Source of the DNA: a virus
Reading direction: 5' to 3' (one strand)
Length of the DNA stretch: 36,086 nucleotides
IMG/VR virus record: IMGVR_UViG_3300048033_000965
Coordinates: 1-36,086 of that record
Position numbers and translations under genes: made by a program. The notes beneath the pieces were generated by a model. The model ran no database searches, had not been told where the DNA came from, and was given only the letters and a program-made list of their open reading frames with translations. Below, one piece after another: positions 7,407 to 12,640 of this stretch. The stretch's first letter is position 1, and each line of letters begins with the position of its first letter.

Positions 7407-7829
7407 TTAAGATTCTCCTTCGGTTGTCCATTGGCCTTCTAAGGCTTCTGAAGAGCCTAAGGGTGCTTCGGATACCTCTGTAGACCCCACTCCTGTGATG
7501 TTTATCTGTATGGCACTCCTACCTGCATCCTTGATTACATCCTTCTCAAAGGCCGCTGTAGGGGCAATCCGGTCTAAAATAAGCTTCCATGCTGCCGACT
7601 GTGCCTTATGATTGTCGTCCAATGCTGCATCAAAGATAGCCTCTAGTACCTTCTTTGACTTAGGACTAGCTAACATCCTAGCCTTATATTGGTTTATGAT
7701 CGCAGCATCACCGGGTGGTCTACCTACCTTACCCCTATTACCTACCTTCTTAAGCTCCGTAGAAGCCTTTGTAGGCCTCCCACGCTTCTTAGGTGCAACT
7801 TTAGTTGTATCTGGTTCTTCTGTAGACAT
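7407..7829 (-). CDS. Putative terminase small subunit (AT-hook-like N-terminus)
   Basis: 140 residues, first gene of the leftward late unit. The N-terminal third carries two AT-hook-like elements (PKKRGRPTK and KVGRPPGD), suggesting minor-groove DNA contact. The middle is helical (KSKKVLEAIFDAALDDNHKAQSAAWKLILDRIAP), and the C-terminus is acidic and Gly/Ser-rich. Position upstream of TerL and DNA-binding character suit TerS, which recognises the packaging site, but the sequence is not a clear family match. A transcriptional role is a fair alternative given its place next to the control region. Confidence 0.55.
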   Translation of the reverse strand: MSTEEPDTTKVAPKKRGRPTKASTELKKVGNRGKVGRPPGDAAIINQYKARMLASPKSKKVLEAIFDAALDDNHKAQSAAWKLILDRIAPTAAFEKDVIKDAGRSAIQINITGVGSTEVSEAPLGSSEALEGQWTTEGES

Positions 7830-8055
7830 AAGTTATCCTCTGTAGGCTTATGTTGTCTTATGTTTTACCTGAGTCCCCTATAATCTAAGTACCCTTTGGA
7901 TTCCCTAGTCCCTTAAGGGGTAAACCTTAGAGGGGATCTTGGTAAACCTATTTAGTTATACCTTAATTTATCAATCAATGTATTCATCAAAGGATAACTA
8001 AGGGGTAACTTAAGTGGCGCGATCGTATCTAAGGCTTTGCTTAAATTATACTATT

Positions 8056-8084
8056 ATTATACCATATTTCAGAGCAAATGTCAA
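8056..8084 (-). promoter_or_regulatory. Main leftward late promoter
   Basis: Minus strand TTGACA (8084-8079), 17-bp spacer, TATAAT (8061-8056): a perfect sigma70 consensus. AAAGAAATACC lies directly upstream, then the GTGATTATTACC box. It drives the small-terminase candidate and downstream packaging and head genes. Confidence 0.88.
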
Positions 8085-8095
8085 GGTATTTCTTT

Positions 8096-8107
8096 GGTAA
8101 TAATCAC
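8096..8107 (-). promoter_or_regulatory. Operator-like box of the main late promoter
   Basis: Minus strand GTGATTATTACC, 11 bp upstream of the -35, the same distance as the GGTAAATAATACC box at 2961-2973. Confidence 0.55.
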
Positions 8108-8344
8108 ACTACTAAGGATTCTTAGGCCACCTTAGGGTTCTTTGGTGCCTTAGGTAGTTCCCTTTTAGAACCTAGGGTGCCTTAAGGTGCACTTTTGGTA
8201 AACTTTAGGTATACCAAGGGTTTACATTAGGTAACATTACACCTAGTTTTCCTTATTTTACCCTATTTTGTGCCTAGGAAGGTACAACTATAGTAACCAA
8301 GACGCAACCCCGGCCCCCCGGCCTTGAACAGCCTCGGGATCACG

Positions 8345-8373
8345 ATGGTACCACGGCTAACCCGAGATGTCAA
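8345..8373 (-). promoter_or_regulatory. Second leftward promoter inside an inverted repeat
   Basis: Minus strand TTGACA (8373-8368), 17 bp, TACCAT (8350-8345). CTCGGG (8333-8338) and CCCGAG (8361-8366) arms bracket the -10, and the -35 lies 24 bp from that of the first rightward promoter, back to back. The -10 matches 4 of 6 bases. Confidence 0.5.
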
Positions 8374-8384
8374 GAGAAAACATT

Positions 8385-8426
8385 GGTACTATTCACGTTG
8401 ACATTGCAGCCTACTTGTGCTAGCCA
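8385..8426 (+). promoter_or_regulatory. Early promoter array, unit 1
   Basis: Box GGTACTATTCACG (8385-8397) abuts TTGACA (8398-8403); a 17-bp spacer ends in TGC before TAGCCA (8421-8426). The -10 is poor but has the extended TGn. Confidence 0.65.
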
Positions 8427-8476
8427 TAGGAGCCAAGGGGTAACACAAGGCGCAACATAAGTCAACCAAAGGTTGT

Positions 8477-8518
8477 GGTATTATTTACGTTGACAGGTGG
8501 AGCTATTCGTGTTAGCCA
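8477..8518 (+). promoter_or_regulatory. Early promoter array, unit 2
   Basis: Box GGTATTATTTACG (8477-8489), TTGACA (8490-8495), 17 bp ending in TGT, then TAGCCA (8513-8518). The -35 lies 92 bp after that of unit 1. Confidence 0.65.
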
Positions 8519-8569
8519 ATGTAACCTTAGGGTTACACGAGGGGCACCCAAGGTGCAACCTAAAGTTGT

Positions 8570-8609
8570 GGTAATATTCACGTTGACATAAGTGGACATG
8601 TGTGAGCCA
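8570..8609 (+). promoter_or_regulatory. Early promoter array, unit 3
   Basis: Box GGTAATATTCACG (8570-8582), TTGACA (8583-8588), then TGTG-AGCCA in place of TGTGnTAGCCA (-10 like sequence ends at 8609, spacer two bases shorter). The -35 lies 93 bp after that of unit 2. Confidence 0.6.
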
Positions 8610-8657
8610 AAGTAGGAGCCTCTGAGGGGTACTATAGACACCTTAGGTTGTCAAGTG

Positions 8658-8686
8658 TTGACACAGGGTGACCAATGGTGTACCGA
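8658..8686 (+). promoter_or_regulatory. Early promoter array, weak additional copy
   Basis: TTGACA (8658-8663), 17 bp, TACCGA (8681-8686). No GGTA box precedes it; the -35 is perfect but the -10 is weak. Confidence 0.3.
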
Positions 8687-8757
8687 CGTTGTGCCTTTAT
8701 ACACACGCGCACACGCGAATAGCACACCTGAGGAGCCTGTGTCAACTAAAGGAGTTT

Positions 8758-8809
8758 GGTAATATTAACATTACAAAGGGGTTGCATCTTAGGCTAGCTC
8801 AGGTATAAT
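8758..8809 (+). promoter_or_regulatory. Proximal early promoter with upstream box
   Basis: Box GGTAATATTAACA (8758-8770), then TTGCAT (8782-8787), 16 bp and a perfect TATAAT (8804-8809). The nearest promoter to the first early gene, whose ATG is at 8846. Confidence 0.7.
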
Positions 8810-8845
8810 GGTTACATCAACTAAGGAATACAAAGGAAACAAGGT

Positions 8846-9022
8846 ATGACACACAAAGCAACCAAGGTCAACCAAGGCGAGTATCATTACAGAGGGTTCT
8901 TTATAGAGCAACGTGAGACGCGTGAGTGGTTCGTAGGCGACGCGAGGGACTACATAGCCCACGACGTCACAGACACACTGAGAGAAGCAAAAGAGTTAGT
9001 GGATTACTACCTAAGTAAATAA
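8846..9022 (+). CDS. First early gene, small hypothetical protein
   Basis: 58 residues: MTHKATKVNQGEYHYRGFFI, then a charged, aromatic stretch (ETREWFVGDARDYIAHDV) and a helical C-terminus (LREAKELVDYYLSK). It lies directly downstream of the early promoters, with AAGGAAACAAGG before the ATG. Its position as the first expressed gene, plus size, suggest a host-takeover or regulatory peptide, but no family is recognised. It is followed by a UUCG-loop hairpin. Confidence 0.7.
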   Translation: MTHKATKVNQGEYHYRGFFIEQRETREWFVGDARDYIAHDVTDTLREAKELVDYYLSK

Positions 9023-9033
9023 AACACTTGACA

Positions 9034-9060
9034 GCCTAGGTACCTTCGGGTACCTTAGGC
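9034..9060 (+). terminator. UUCG-tetraloop hairpin after the first early gene
   Basis: AGGTACC (9038-9044), TTCG, GGTACCT (9049-9055): a perfect 7-bp stem closed by the very stable C(UUCG)G loop, extendable by GCCT/AGGC (9034-9037 with 9057-9060) around one bulged base. No U-tract follows, so it may be a processing site or mRNA stabiliser rather than a terminator. TTGACA (9028-9033) directly precedes it. Confidence 0.55.
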
Positions 9061-9092
9061 CACCTAAGACAACCTAAGTAGGAACCTAAGTT

Positions 9093-9746
9093 ATGCTAAA
9101 GTTATCCAAAGCTTCTAAGATGCCGTGTCGGTCGTGGTCACTACAGGCCCTAGATACATGTCCAGCCTCCAGAGACGCCTCAGGTGACCTTGTGGACGCT
9201 TGTAAGGGATGTTACGCAACCTCAGGTAACTATAGATTCCCTAACGTTAAGGCGCCTAGGGTGCACAATAGGGAAGATTGGAAGCGTGACACTTGGGTGG
9301 CTGATATGGTCCAAGAGTTAGACAACGATAGATACTTTAGGTGGTTTGACAGTGGCGACATTTATGATGTACGTTTGGCGCGTAAGATACTAGAGGTATG
9401 CGAAGCTACGCCATGGGTTAAGCATTGGATACCCACTAGGATGCACAAGTTCCCTAAGTTCACCTTAGTACTCCAGAGGCTACAGAGCTTACCTAACGTG
9501 GTCCTAAGGCTATCGTCTGACAGTATCATAGGTGAGACCATCGAAGGTCCTACCACTAGCACGATTGCAACCTTAGAAGACGCACCAAAGGGGTCGTTTG
9601 TTTGCGAGGCTTACACTAGGGGCGGTAAGTGTGACAAGTGTCGCGCATGTTGGGACAAAGGTATTTCAGTGGTAACATATATAGGCCATGGTAAGTCAAT
9701 GGTTAAGAATCAAAACAACTTAATAAAAACACTTGACGTAGCCTAA
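9093..9746 (+). CDS. GP88-like conserved phage protein (Cys-rich)
   Basis: 217 residues resembling the phage family called gene product 88. The opening has LSKASKMPCRSWSLQA, then an N-terminal Cys cluster (C at TCPAS, ACKGCYATSGNYRF) and a C-terminal cluster (GGKCDKCRACWDKG). Between them lie DSGDIYD and a HWIPTRMHKFPKF-type region. Cys clusters with a CxxCYA signature hint at a metal or iron-sulfur site, but the biochemical role of the family is not known to me. Start ATG 9093; no strong ribosome site, only CCTAAGT as in neighbouring genes. The stop lies in the loop of a short hairpin. Confidence 0.65.
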   Translation: MLKLSKASKMPCRSWSLQALDTCPASRDASGDLVDACKGCYATSGNYRFPNVKAPRVHNREDWKRDTWVADMVQELDNDRYFRWFDSGDIYDVRLARKILEVCEATPWVKHWIPTRMHKFPKFTLVLQRLQSLPNVVLRLSSDSIIGETIEGPTTSTIATLEDAPKGSFVCEAYTRGGKCDKCRACWDKGISVVTYIGHGKSMVKNQNNLIKTLDVA

Positions 9747-9762
9747 GGGCTACTGATAGTAT
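9733..9762 (+). promoter_or_regulatory. Possible promoter with embedded hairpin
   Basis: TTGACG (9733-9738), 18 bp, TAGTAT (9757-9762). The AAAACACTTGAC context is shared with 9022-9032 and with the 2921-2949 late promoter. The hairpin GTAGCC-TAAG-GGCTAC (9738-9753) fills the spacer and contains the stop of the upstream gene. Initiation would fall at the left arm of the 111-nt inverted-repeat element. Confidence 0.35.
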
Positions 9763-9869
9763 ACTTAAGAATGTCTAGGGTCAGTTTGTAGTTTAAACGC
9801 GAGGCGCGCGAGCTTAGGTACTGAGGCCTTCCGGAGGGTTTAAGTAGCTCTAGACATTCTTAAGTATAC
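9759..9869. repeat. 111-nt structured element bounded by a perfect 20-bp inverted repeat
   Basis: GTATACTTAAGAATGTCTAG (9759-9778) is the exact reverse complement of 9850-9869, extended inwards by a G.U and a G-C pair (9779-9780 with 9848-9849). The 67-nt interior has the palindrome GTTTAAAC, a CGCGAGGCGCG hairpin and a CCT-TCCGG-AGG hairpin. It contains no reading frame of note, does not fold as a tRNA, and lacks a U-tract. It could be a small structured RNA, an RNase III substrate or a recombination/replication site. Confidence 0.85.
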
Positions 9870-9901
9870 AAACGTTACAAGTAGCCTAAGGGGCCTAAGT
9901 G

Positions 9902-10003
9902 ATGAATACAATTAGTGAAATAATTACATTTGTATCTAAACAGGATGACATGACACAGGATTCTGTTATACTACGCTGGCATTTAAAGCTAGTAACAATT
10001 TAA
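9902..10003 (+). CDS. Small hypothetical protein (33 aa)
   Basis: 33 codons: MNTISEIITFVSKQDDMTQD, then SVILRWHLKLVTI. It follows the 111-nt element by 32 nt, and AAGGGGCCTAAG precedes the ATG. A short amphipathic peptide without a membrane segment. It is flanked by genes with the same CCTAAGT-type leader, which supports it, but the length leaves doubt. Confidence 0.45.
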   Translation: MNTISEIITFVSKQDDMTQDSVILRWHLKLVTI

Positions 10004-10025
10004 GACAACTAAGGACACCTAAGTT

Positions 10026-10265
10026 ATGTTGACTAAAAGATATATTACGGAAGATGAAATGACACAGTGCGTTGAGGGCGTCATGCCTACGCTAGAGTTT
10101 ACCCATAAAACTCATCGCGAGCTAACTAGATTAGCATTAGAATGGTTCGCGGACGATCTAGGGGTTATAGCTAACATTTCAGCGTGTAGGGTTGTAGCCT
10201 CAAGGTGTCTAGCGGGTTGGGAAGGTACAAAAATTAAAACATTTAAAGAAGCCCAAGGGGCCTAA
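10026..10265 (+). CDS. Small hypothetical early protein
   Basis: 79 residues with a mostly helical pattern: MLTKRYITEDEMTQCVEGVM, then THKTHRELTRLALEWFADDLG and two cysteines in ISACRVVASRCLAGWEG. No known motif. The CCTAAGTT leader and the 3-nt gap to the next gene place it in the early operon. Confidence 0.65.
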   Translation: MLTKRYITEDEMTQCVEGVMPTLEFTHKTHRELTRLALEWFADDLGVIANISACRVVASRCLAGWEGTKIKTFKEAQGA

Positions 10266-10268
10266 GTT

Positions 10269-10640
10269 ATGAAAGTATTTGTCTATTGGAATTTACATAG
10301 GAAACTATGGTCTATCAAAGCCCTAGAGGGGCCACAGAAGGGCCTAGTGATAGATAGAGCAGACTTTGTACACTTACAAGGGGTAACACCTAAAGTGTCT
10401 CAGAAGGGTAGAGAGAGGGTCTTAAGAGAGCGTAAGAAGAATGTTCACGCGGGCCTTACGGGTACCCTGTTACCTGAGGGGTCACCTATGCCGCGCCCAT
10501 GTTCTAATGATGACATGATAACTTACAACCCTTACAAAGGCCCTACGTTTACGTATAAGCAAACAGGGAGTGAATACGTAGGCTCTACGGATGCCGTATT
10601 ATTAGCTTGTGTGGATCATCCGGAGGTTTTTGTATGTTAA
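10269..10640 (+). CDS. Conserved phage protein with KKNVHA motif
   Basis: 123 residues. The opening KVFVYWNLHRKLWSIKALEG and the central GRERVLRERKKNVHAGLTGT belong to a family widely seen in early regions of T7-like and marine phages, always of unknown function. The C-terminal part (ITYNPYKGPTFTYKQTGSEY, ending in VFVC) is beta-rich. The basic helix RERKKNVHA suggests nucleic acid or protein contact. Its end overlaps the next small gene. Confidence 0.75.
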   Translation: MKVFVYWNLHRKLWSIKALEGPQKGLVIDRADFVHLQGVTPKVSQKGRERVLRERKKNVHAGLTGTLLPEGSPMPRPCSNDDMITYNPYKGPTFTYKQTGSEYVGSTDAVLLACVDHPEVFVC

Positions 10641-10720
10641 CGCTTGACACTACCATATGGGTTCTGGTATTCTCAGGCCTATTACTAACAATGCTACCTT
10701 GGAGCACTAAAGATGACTAA
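10634..10720 (+). CDS. Small single-pass membrane peptide (28 aa)
   Basis: 28 residues: MLTLDTTIWVLVFSGLLLTM, then LPWSTKDD. One hydrophobic segment covers residues 7-22. The start lies inside the stop region of the upstream gene and the end overlaps the next ATG (ATGACTAA), an arrangement seen throughout this early operon. It could perturb the host membrane or anchor a replication complex; no family recognised. Confidence 0.55.
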   Translation: MLTLDTTIWVLVFSGLLLTMLPWSTKDD

Positions 10721-10919
10721 AACAACTTATGCGGTACAATGGTTTGATGGGGACAAGTGGCGCACCACCTATGGTTACCGAGGTGACACGTTAACACAGG
10801 GACTATCTGAGCTAGGTTTACATATTGCCCGATGTCCTGAGGTGGAATCTAGGCTAGTAGTACTAGAGACCACCACGGTTATACAAAAGATACTCCTAAC
10901 AGCACCTAGCGAGGCTTAA
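10713..10919 (+). CDS. Small early protein, paralogue of the 11942-12172 product
   Basis: 68 residues. The pattern YAVQWFDGDKWRTTYGYRG, then a helical segment and SRLVVLETTT, matches the order in the 76-residue product at 11942 (YGLQW, W-T, SRVVRLETTT). The two are probably diverged copies of a small alpha/beta domain of unknown role. The ATG overlaps the stop of the membrane peptide. Confidence 0.7.
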   Translation: MTKTTYAVQWFDGDKWRTTYGYRGDTLTQGLSELGLHIARCPEVESRLVVLETTTVIQKILLTAPSEA

Positions 10920-10922
10920 GGT

Positions 10923-11093
10923 ATGCAAAAGATAATCGGTAATTATTACGCTGAATATGACTATGACACTAGACTATGGTCTATCCTTAAGCAAACCGAG
11001 GGTAAACGTAAGGGGCCTTATACGCCCATTAGATACCCAACATTGGTTAAACTGTGGTTCCCTCGCTGGGTATCCTCTAAGCTACTTAAGTAA
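10923..11093 (+). CDS. Small basic hypothetical protein (56 aa)
   Basis: 56 residues starting MQKIIGNYYAEYDYDTRLWS and ending PRWVSSKLLK; aromatic-rich and basic. ATG lies 3 nt after the previous stop, following AAGGT. Another frame across the same DNA (from 10957) is longer but its N-terminal half lacks a ribosome site and protein-like composition, so this frame is preferred. Confidence 0.6.
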   Translation: MQKIIGNYYAEYDYDTRLWSILKQTEGKRKGPYTPIRYPTLVKLWFPRWVSSKLLK

Positions 11094-11193
11094 CCTAAGA
11101 GGTACCCTAGGACCACTAAGGTACCTAAAAGCTCGCACAGAGGCTTACAGAGCCTCTCAAGGCCACCTAAGGCCACCATTGGAGACTAAAGGT

Positions 11194-11346
11194 ATGTATA
11201 CAGTATTAACTTGGATTATTATGGTGTTACTATCACCGGTATTATTACCACTAGCAATAATCATAGGTATACTGTATGATCCTACTGACACGATGCCTAT
11301 GCCTAACAGCGAAGGTAAATATAAAGATACAACTAAGGACGACTAA
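11194..11346 (+). CDS. Small membrane protein (50 aa)
   Basis: 50 residues: a strongly hydrophobic N-terminal half (VLTWIIMVLLSPVLLPLAII) and a soluble tail DPTDTMPMPNSEGKYKDTTK. GGAGACTAAAGGT before the ATG is the same leader used by later genes. A single-pass early membrane protein; a holin cannot be excluded but early placement argues against it. The 100 nt upstream hold the GAGGCT-TACAG-AGCCTC hairpin and CCTAAGG repeats. Confidence 0.7.
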   Translation: MYTVLTWIIMVLLSPVLLPLAIIIGILYDPTDTMPMPNSEGKYKDTTKDD

Positions 11347-11379
11347 GGCCACCTAAGGCCGCCTAAGGAGACTAAAGAT

Positions 11380-11568
11380 ATGAAATGTAAAGCTTGCGAC
11401 GTACTACTAGAAGATTATGAGACTGTCAAGAAGGATAACTCAGGGGATTACTTTGACCTCTGCTCCTACTGCCTAAGTGTGTCAATAGGCACCCTAGAGG
11501 ATGACTGTGGTAATATTACCGCTGAAATACCCTATGATGAGAACAAAATCTATGATATACTAACCTAA
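11380..11568 (+). CDS. Small zinc-finger protein
   Basis: 62 residues with CKAC at residues 3-6 and CSYC at 28-31, the spacing of a small zinc ribbon, then an acidic C-terminus (LEDDCGNITAEIPYDENK). Similar MKCKACD proteins are frequent in early regions of T7-like phages; function unknown. The leader is three tandem CCTAAGG repeats, the last giving AAGGAG. Confidence 0.75.
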   Translation: MKCKACDVLLEDYETVKKDNSGDYFDLCSYCLSVSIGTLEDDCGNITAEIPYDENKIYDILT

Positions 11569-11580
11569 GTAATACTAAGG

Positions 11581-11640
11581 ACACCTAAGAATCCAAAGGA
11601 TTCTAAGTATCCTAAGTATCCAAAGGATTCTAAGTATTCT
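11581..11640. repeat. Tandem and inverted repeats in a 134-nt gap
   Basis: AGAATCC-AAA-GGATTCT (11588-11604) is a perfect 7-bp hairpin. CCAAAGGATTCTAAGTAT (from 11593) recurs, in the form with TATT after AAG, from 11620, so the segment is a local duplication. No gene; possibly an attenuator before the 11703 gene. Confidence 0.65.
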
Positions 11641-11702
11641 ATGTTTTACTAATTTATTATATAACTAAGGTTACTACTTAAGTAGCCTAAGGAGAACTAA
11701 AG

Positions 11703-11945
11703 ATGGACTATCTAGCTAAGGTTACTATTGAGGGTGTCGTATACGAGGCACATGTGGACGTCAGAGAGTATGATGGTGAGCTTGAGGCGGATCTGAATAC
11801 ATCCCTAATATACATTAATGACAAAGTACACCTTGCTTCGGACGTGCCCTACGGAGTACTTGACGAGCTACTAGAGGAAGCTTACGATATGTACCGTATG
11901 GATGACGGAGCAGACGCAGCGTATGACGCAATGAGGGACGCATGA
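11703..11945 (+). CDS. Small acidic hypothetical protein
   Basis: 80 residues, strongly acidic: MDYLAKVTIEGVVYEAHVDV, then DGELEADLNTSLIYINDKVH and a helical acidic tail (LDELLEEAYDMYRMDDGADA). The N-terminal half is beta-like. Acidic early proteins often act as DNA mimics or inhibitors of host enzymes, but nothing specific supports that here. CTAAGGAGAACTAAAG precedes the ATG; the stop overlaps the next start. Confidence 0.7.
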   Translation: MDYLAKVTIEGVVYEAHVDVREYDGELEADLNTSLIYINDKVHLASDVPYGVLDELLEEAYDMYRMDDGADAAYDAMRDA

Positions 11946-12172
11946 TGAAACTTAAAGGCGTCAAGGTTCAGTACGGTTTGCAGTGGTGCCACGCTCAAGA
12001 CACCAGTGAACACCGTTGGATTACCCCCAGTGAGCGCTATACTAAGGCTGAGGCTATGGCGGCGCTAGAGCTACATCAAGACGAGTACCCACACCTAGTA
12101 AGCAGGGTCGTGCGTCTCGAGACAACCACAACGGCAATACCTGTTAAGGAGAGCGAACAATGTACTGGGTAG
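11942..12172 (+). CDS. Small early protein, paralogue of the 10713-10919 product
   Basis: 76 residues: YGLQWCHAQDTSEHRWITPS, then a helical middle and SRVVRLETTTTAIPVKESEQ. It shares the QW, W-T and SR-V-LETTT features with the 68-residue product at 10713. Its ATG overlaps the preceding stop (ATGATG), and its end overlaps the next gene by 13 nt. Confidence 0.7.
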   Translation: MMKLKGVKVQYGLQWCHAQDTSEHRWITPSERYTKAEAMAALELHQDEYPHLVSRVVRLETTTTAIPVKESEQCTG

Positions 12173-12309
12173 TAATGTTTGACCGAGACGGAGGGGAGCT
12201 AGATCCAGAAGGCCCCTATGACTGCCAGAGTGACGCGCAGAGCCACGGGGAGTTTATGCTTGACAATCGCTGGGTCACCTACGAAATACAACTAGAGGAC
12301 GACGTATGA
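12160..12309 (+). CDS. Small acidic hypothetical protein (49 aa)
   Basis: 49 residues: MYWVVMFDRDGGELDPEGPY, then QSHGEFMLDNRWVTYEIQLE and a DDV end. GGAGAG lies close upstream inside the previous gene, and the ATG of the next gene overlaps its stop (ATGA). Overlaps at both ends fit the tight early operon. Unknown function. Confidence 0.6.
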   Translation: MYWVVMFDRDGGELDPEGPYDCQSDAQSHGEFMLDNRWVTYEIQLEDDV

Positions 12310-12512
12310 ATCAACTAGAGACATACCATAAGCTGCGGGACATGCAACGTAAGATTAAACACCTTAGGGATCTAAACACCATGGGTTCAACTGAGGACCC
12401 TGTTTCACGCGCTGTCAGTTTAGCCTATGATAACGCGTATGGCATGGTTGACAAGATAGCTAATAAGCTGTACCGTGAGGGTATAACTCAGGAGGATCCA
12501 GAGGATGGATAA
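12306..12512 (+). CDS. Small helical hypothetical protein
   Basis: 68 residues, almost entirely helical and charged (LETYHKLRDMQRKIKHLRDL, then SRAVSLAYDNAYGMVDKIAN), no cysteine. It may be a short coiled coil. The start overlaps the upstream stop as ATGA; the 3' end overlaps the next ATG. Confidence 0.65.
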   Translation: MNQLETYHKLRDMQRKIKHLRDLNTMGSTEDPVSRAVSLAYDNAYGMVDKIANKLYREGITQEDPEDG

Positions 12513-12639
12513 CAAGGGAACAATGGTAGCAGCAATGATACTTTGCCCACCTTTAGTATTACTCGTGCTCTCTATCGTTGCTTATACGTCGATTAAGAGC
12601 GCCATAAGCCCCACTAATGACATATACGACGAGGCCTAA
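12505..12639 (+). CDS. Small membrane protein (44 aa)
   Basis: 44 residues with one hydrophobic segment (MVAAMILCPPLVLLVLSIVA) followed by a short polar tail. GGAGGATCCAGAGG precedes the ATG. One of five predicted single-pass peptides in the early unit. Confidence 0.6.
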   Translation: MDNKGTMVAAMILCPPLVLLVLSIVAYTSIKSAISPTNDIYDEA

Positions 12640-12640
12640 G

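Larger units (their letters stand above)
7830..8845. other. Control region between divergent early and late units (about 1 kb, no gene)
   Basis: No credible reading frame on either strand. The left part is the roughly 220-nt leader of the late transcript, with a CCCTTAAGGG palindrome at 7910-7919. The middle (8110-8240) is packed with CCTTAGG/CCTAGG-type heptamers. A GC-rich patch with GGCC-CCCC-GGCC (8312-8323) interrupts an otherwise AT-richer stretch, followed by CTCGGG and CCCGAG arms around a leftward promoter. From 8385 a tandem promoter array runs to about 8810. Several short hairpins lie between promoters, e.g. GTAACC-TTAG-GGTTAC at 8521-8536. It may also hold a replication origin, but no origin signature is decisive. 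Confidence 0.8.

Noticed and set aside
9028-9056. Promoter TTGACA with -10 TACCTT
   Set aside because: The -35 is perfect but the -10 matches poorly and lies in the UUCG hairpin; kept only as part of the repeated AAAACACTTGAC finding.
9759-9869. tRNA or intrinsic terminator
   Set aside because: No acceptor, T-loop or anticodon arrangement could be placed, the closing stem is 20 bp, and no U-tract follows either arm.
10957-11346. A 129-codon frame covering two annotated small genes
   Set aside because: Its first half has no ribosome site and runs out of frame through a better-supported gene; only the part from ATG 11194, with GGAGACTAAAGGT, looks real.
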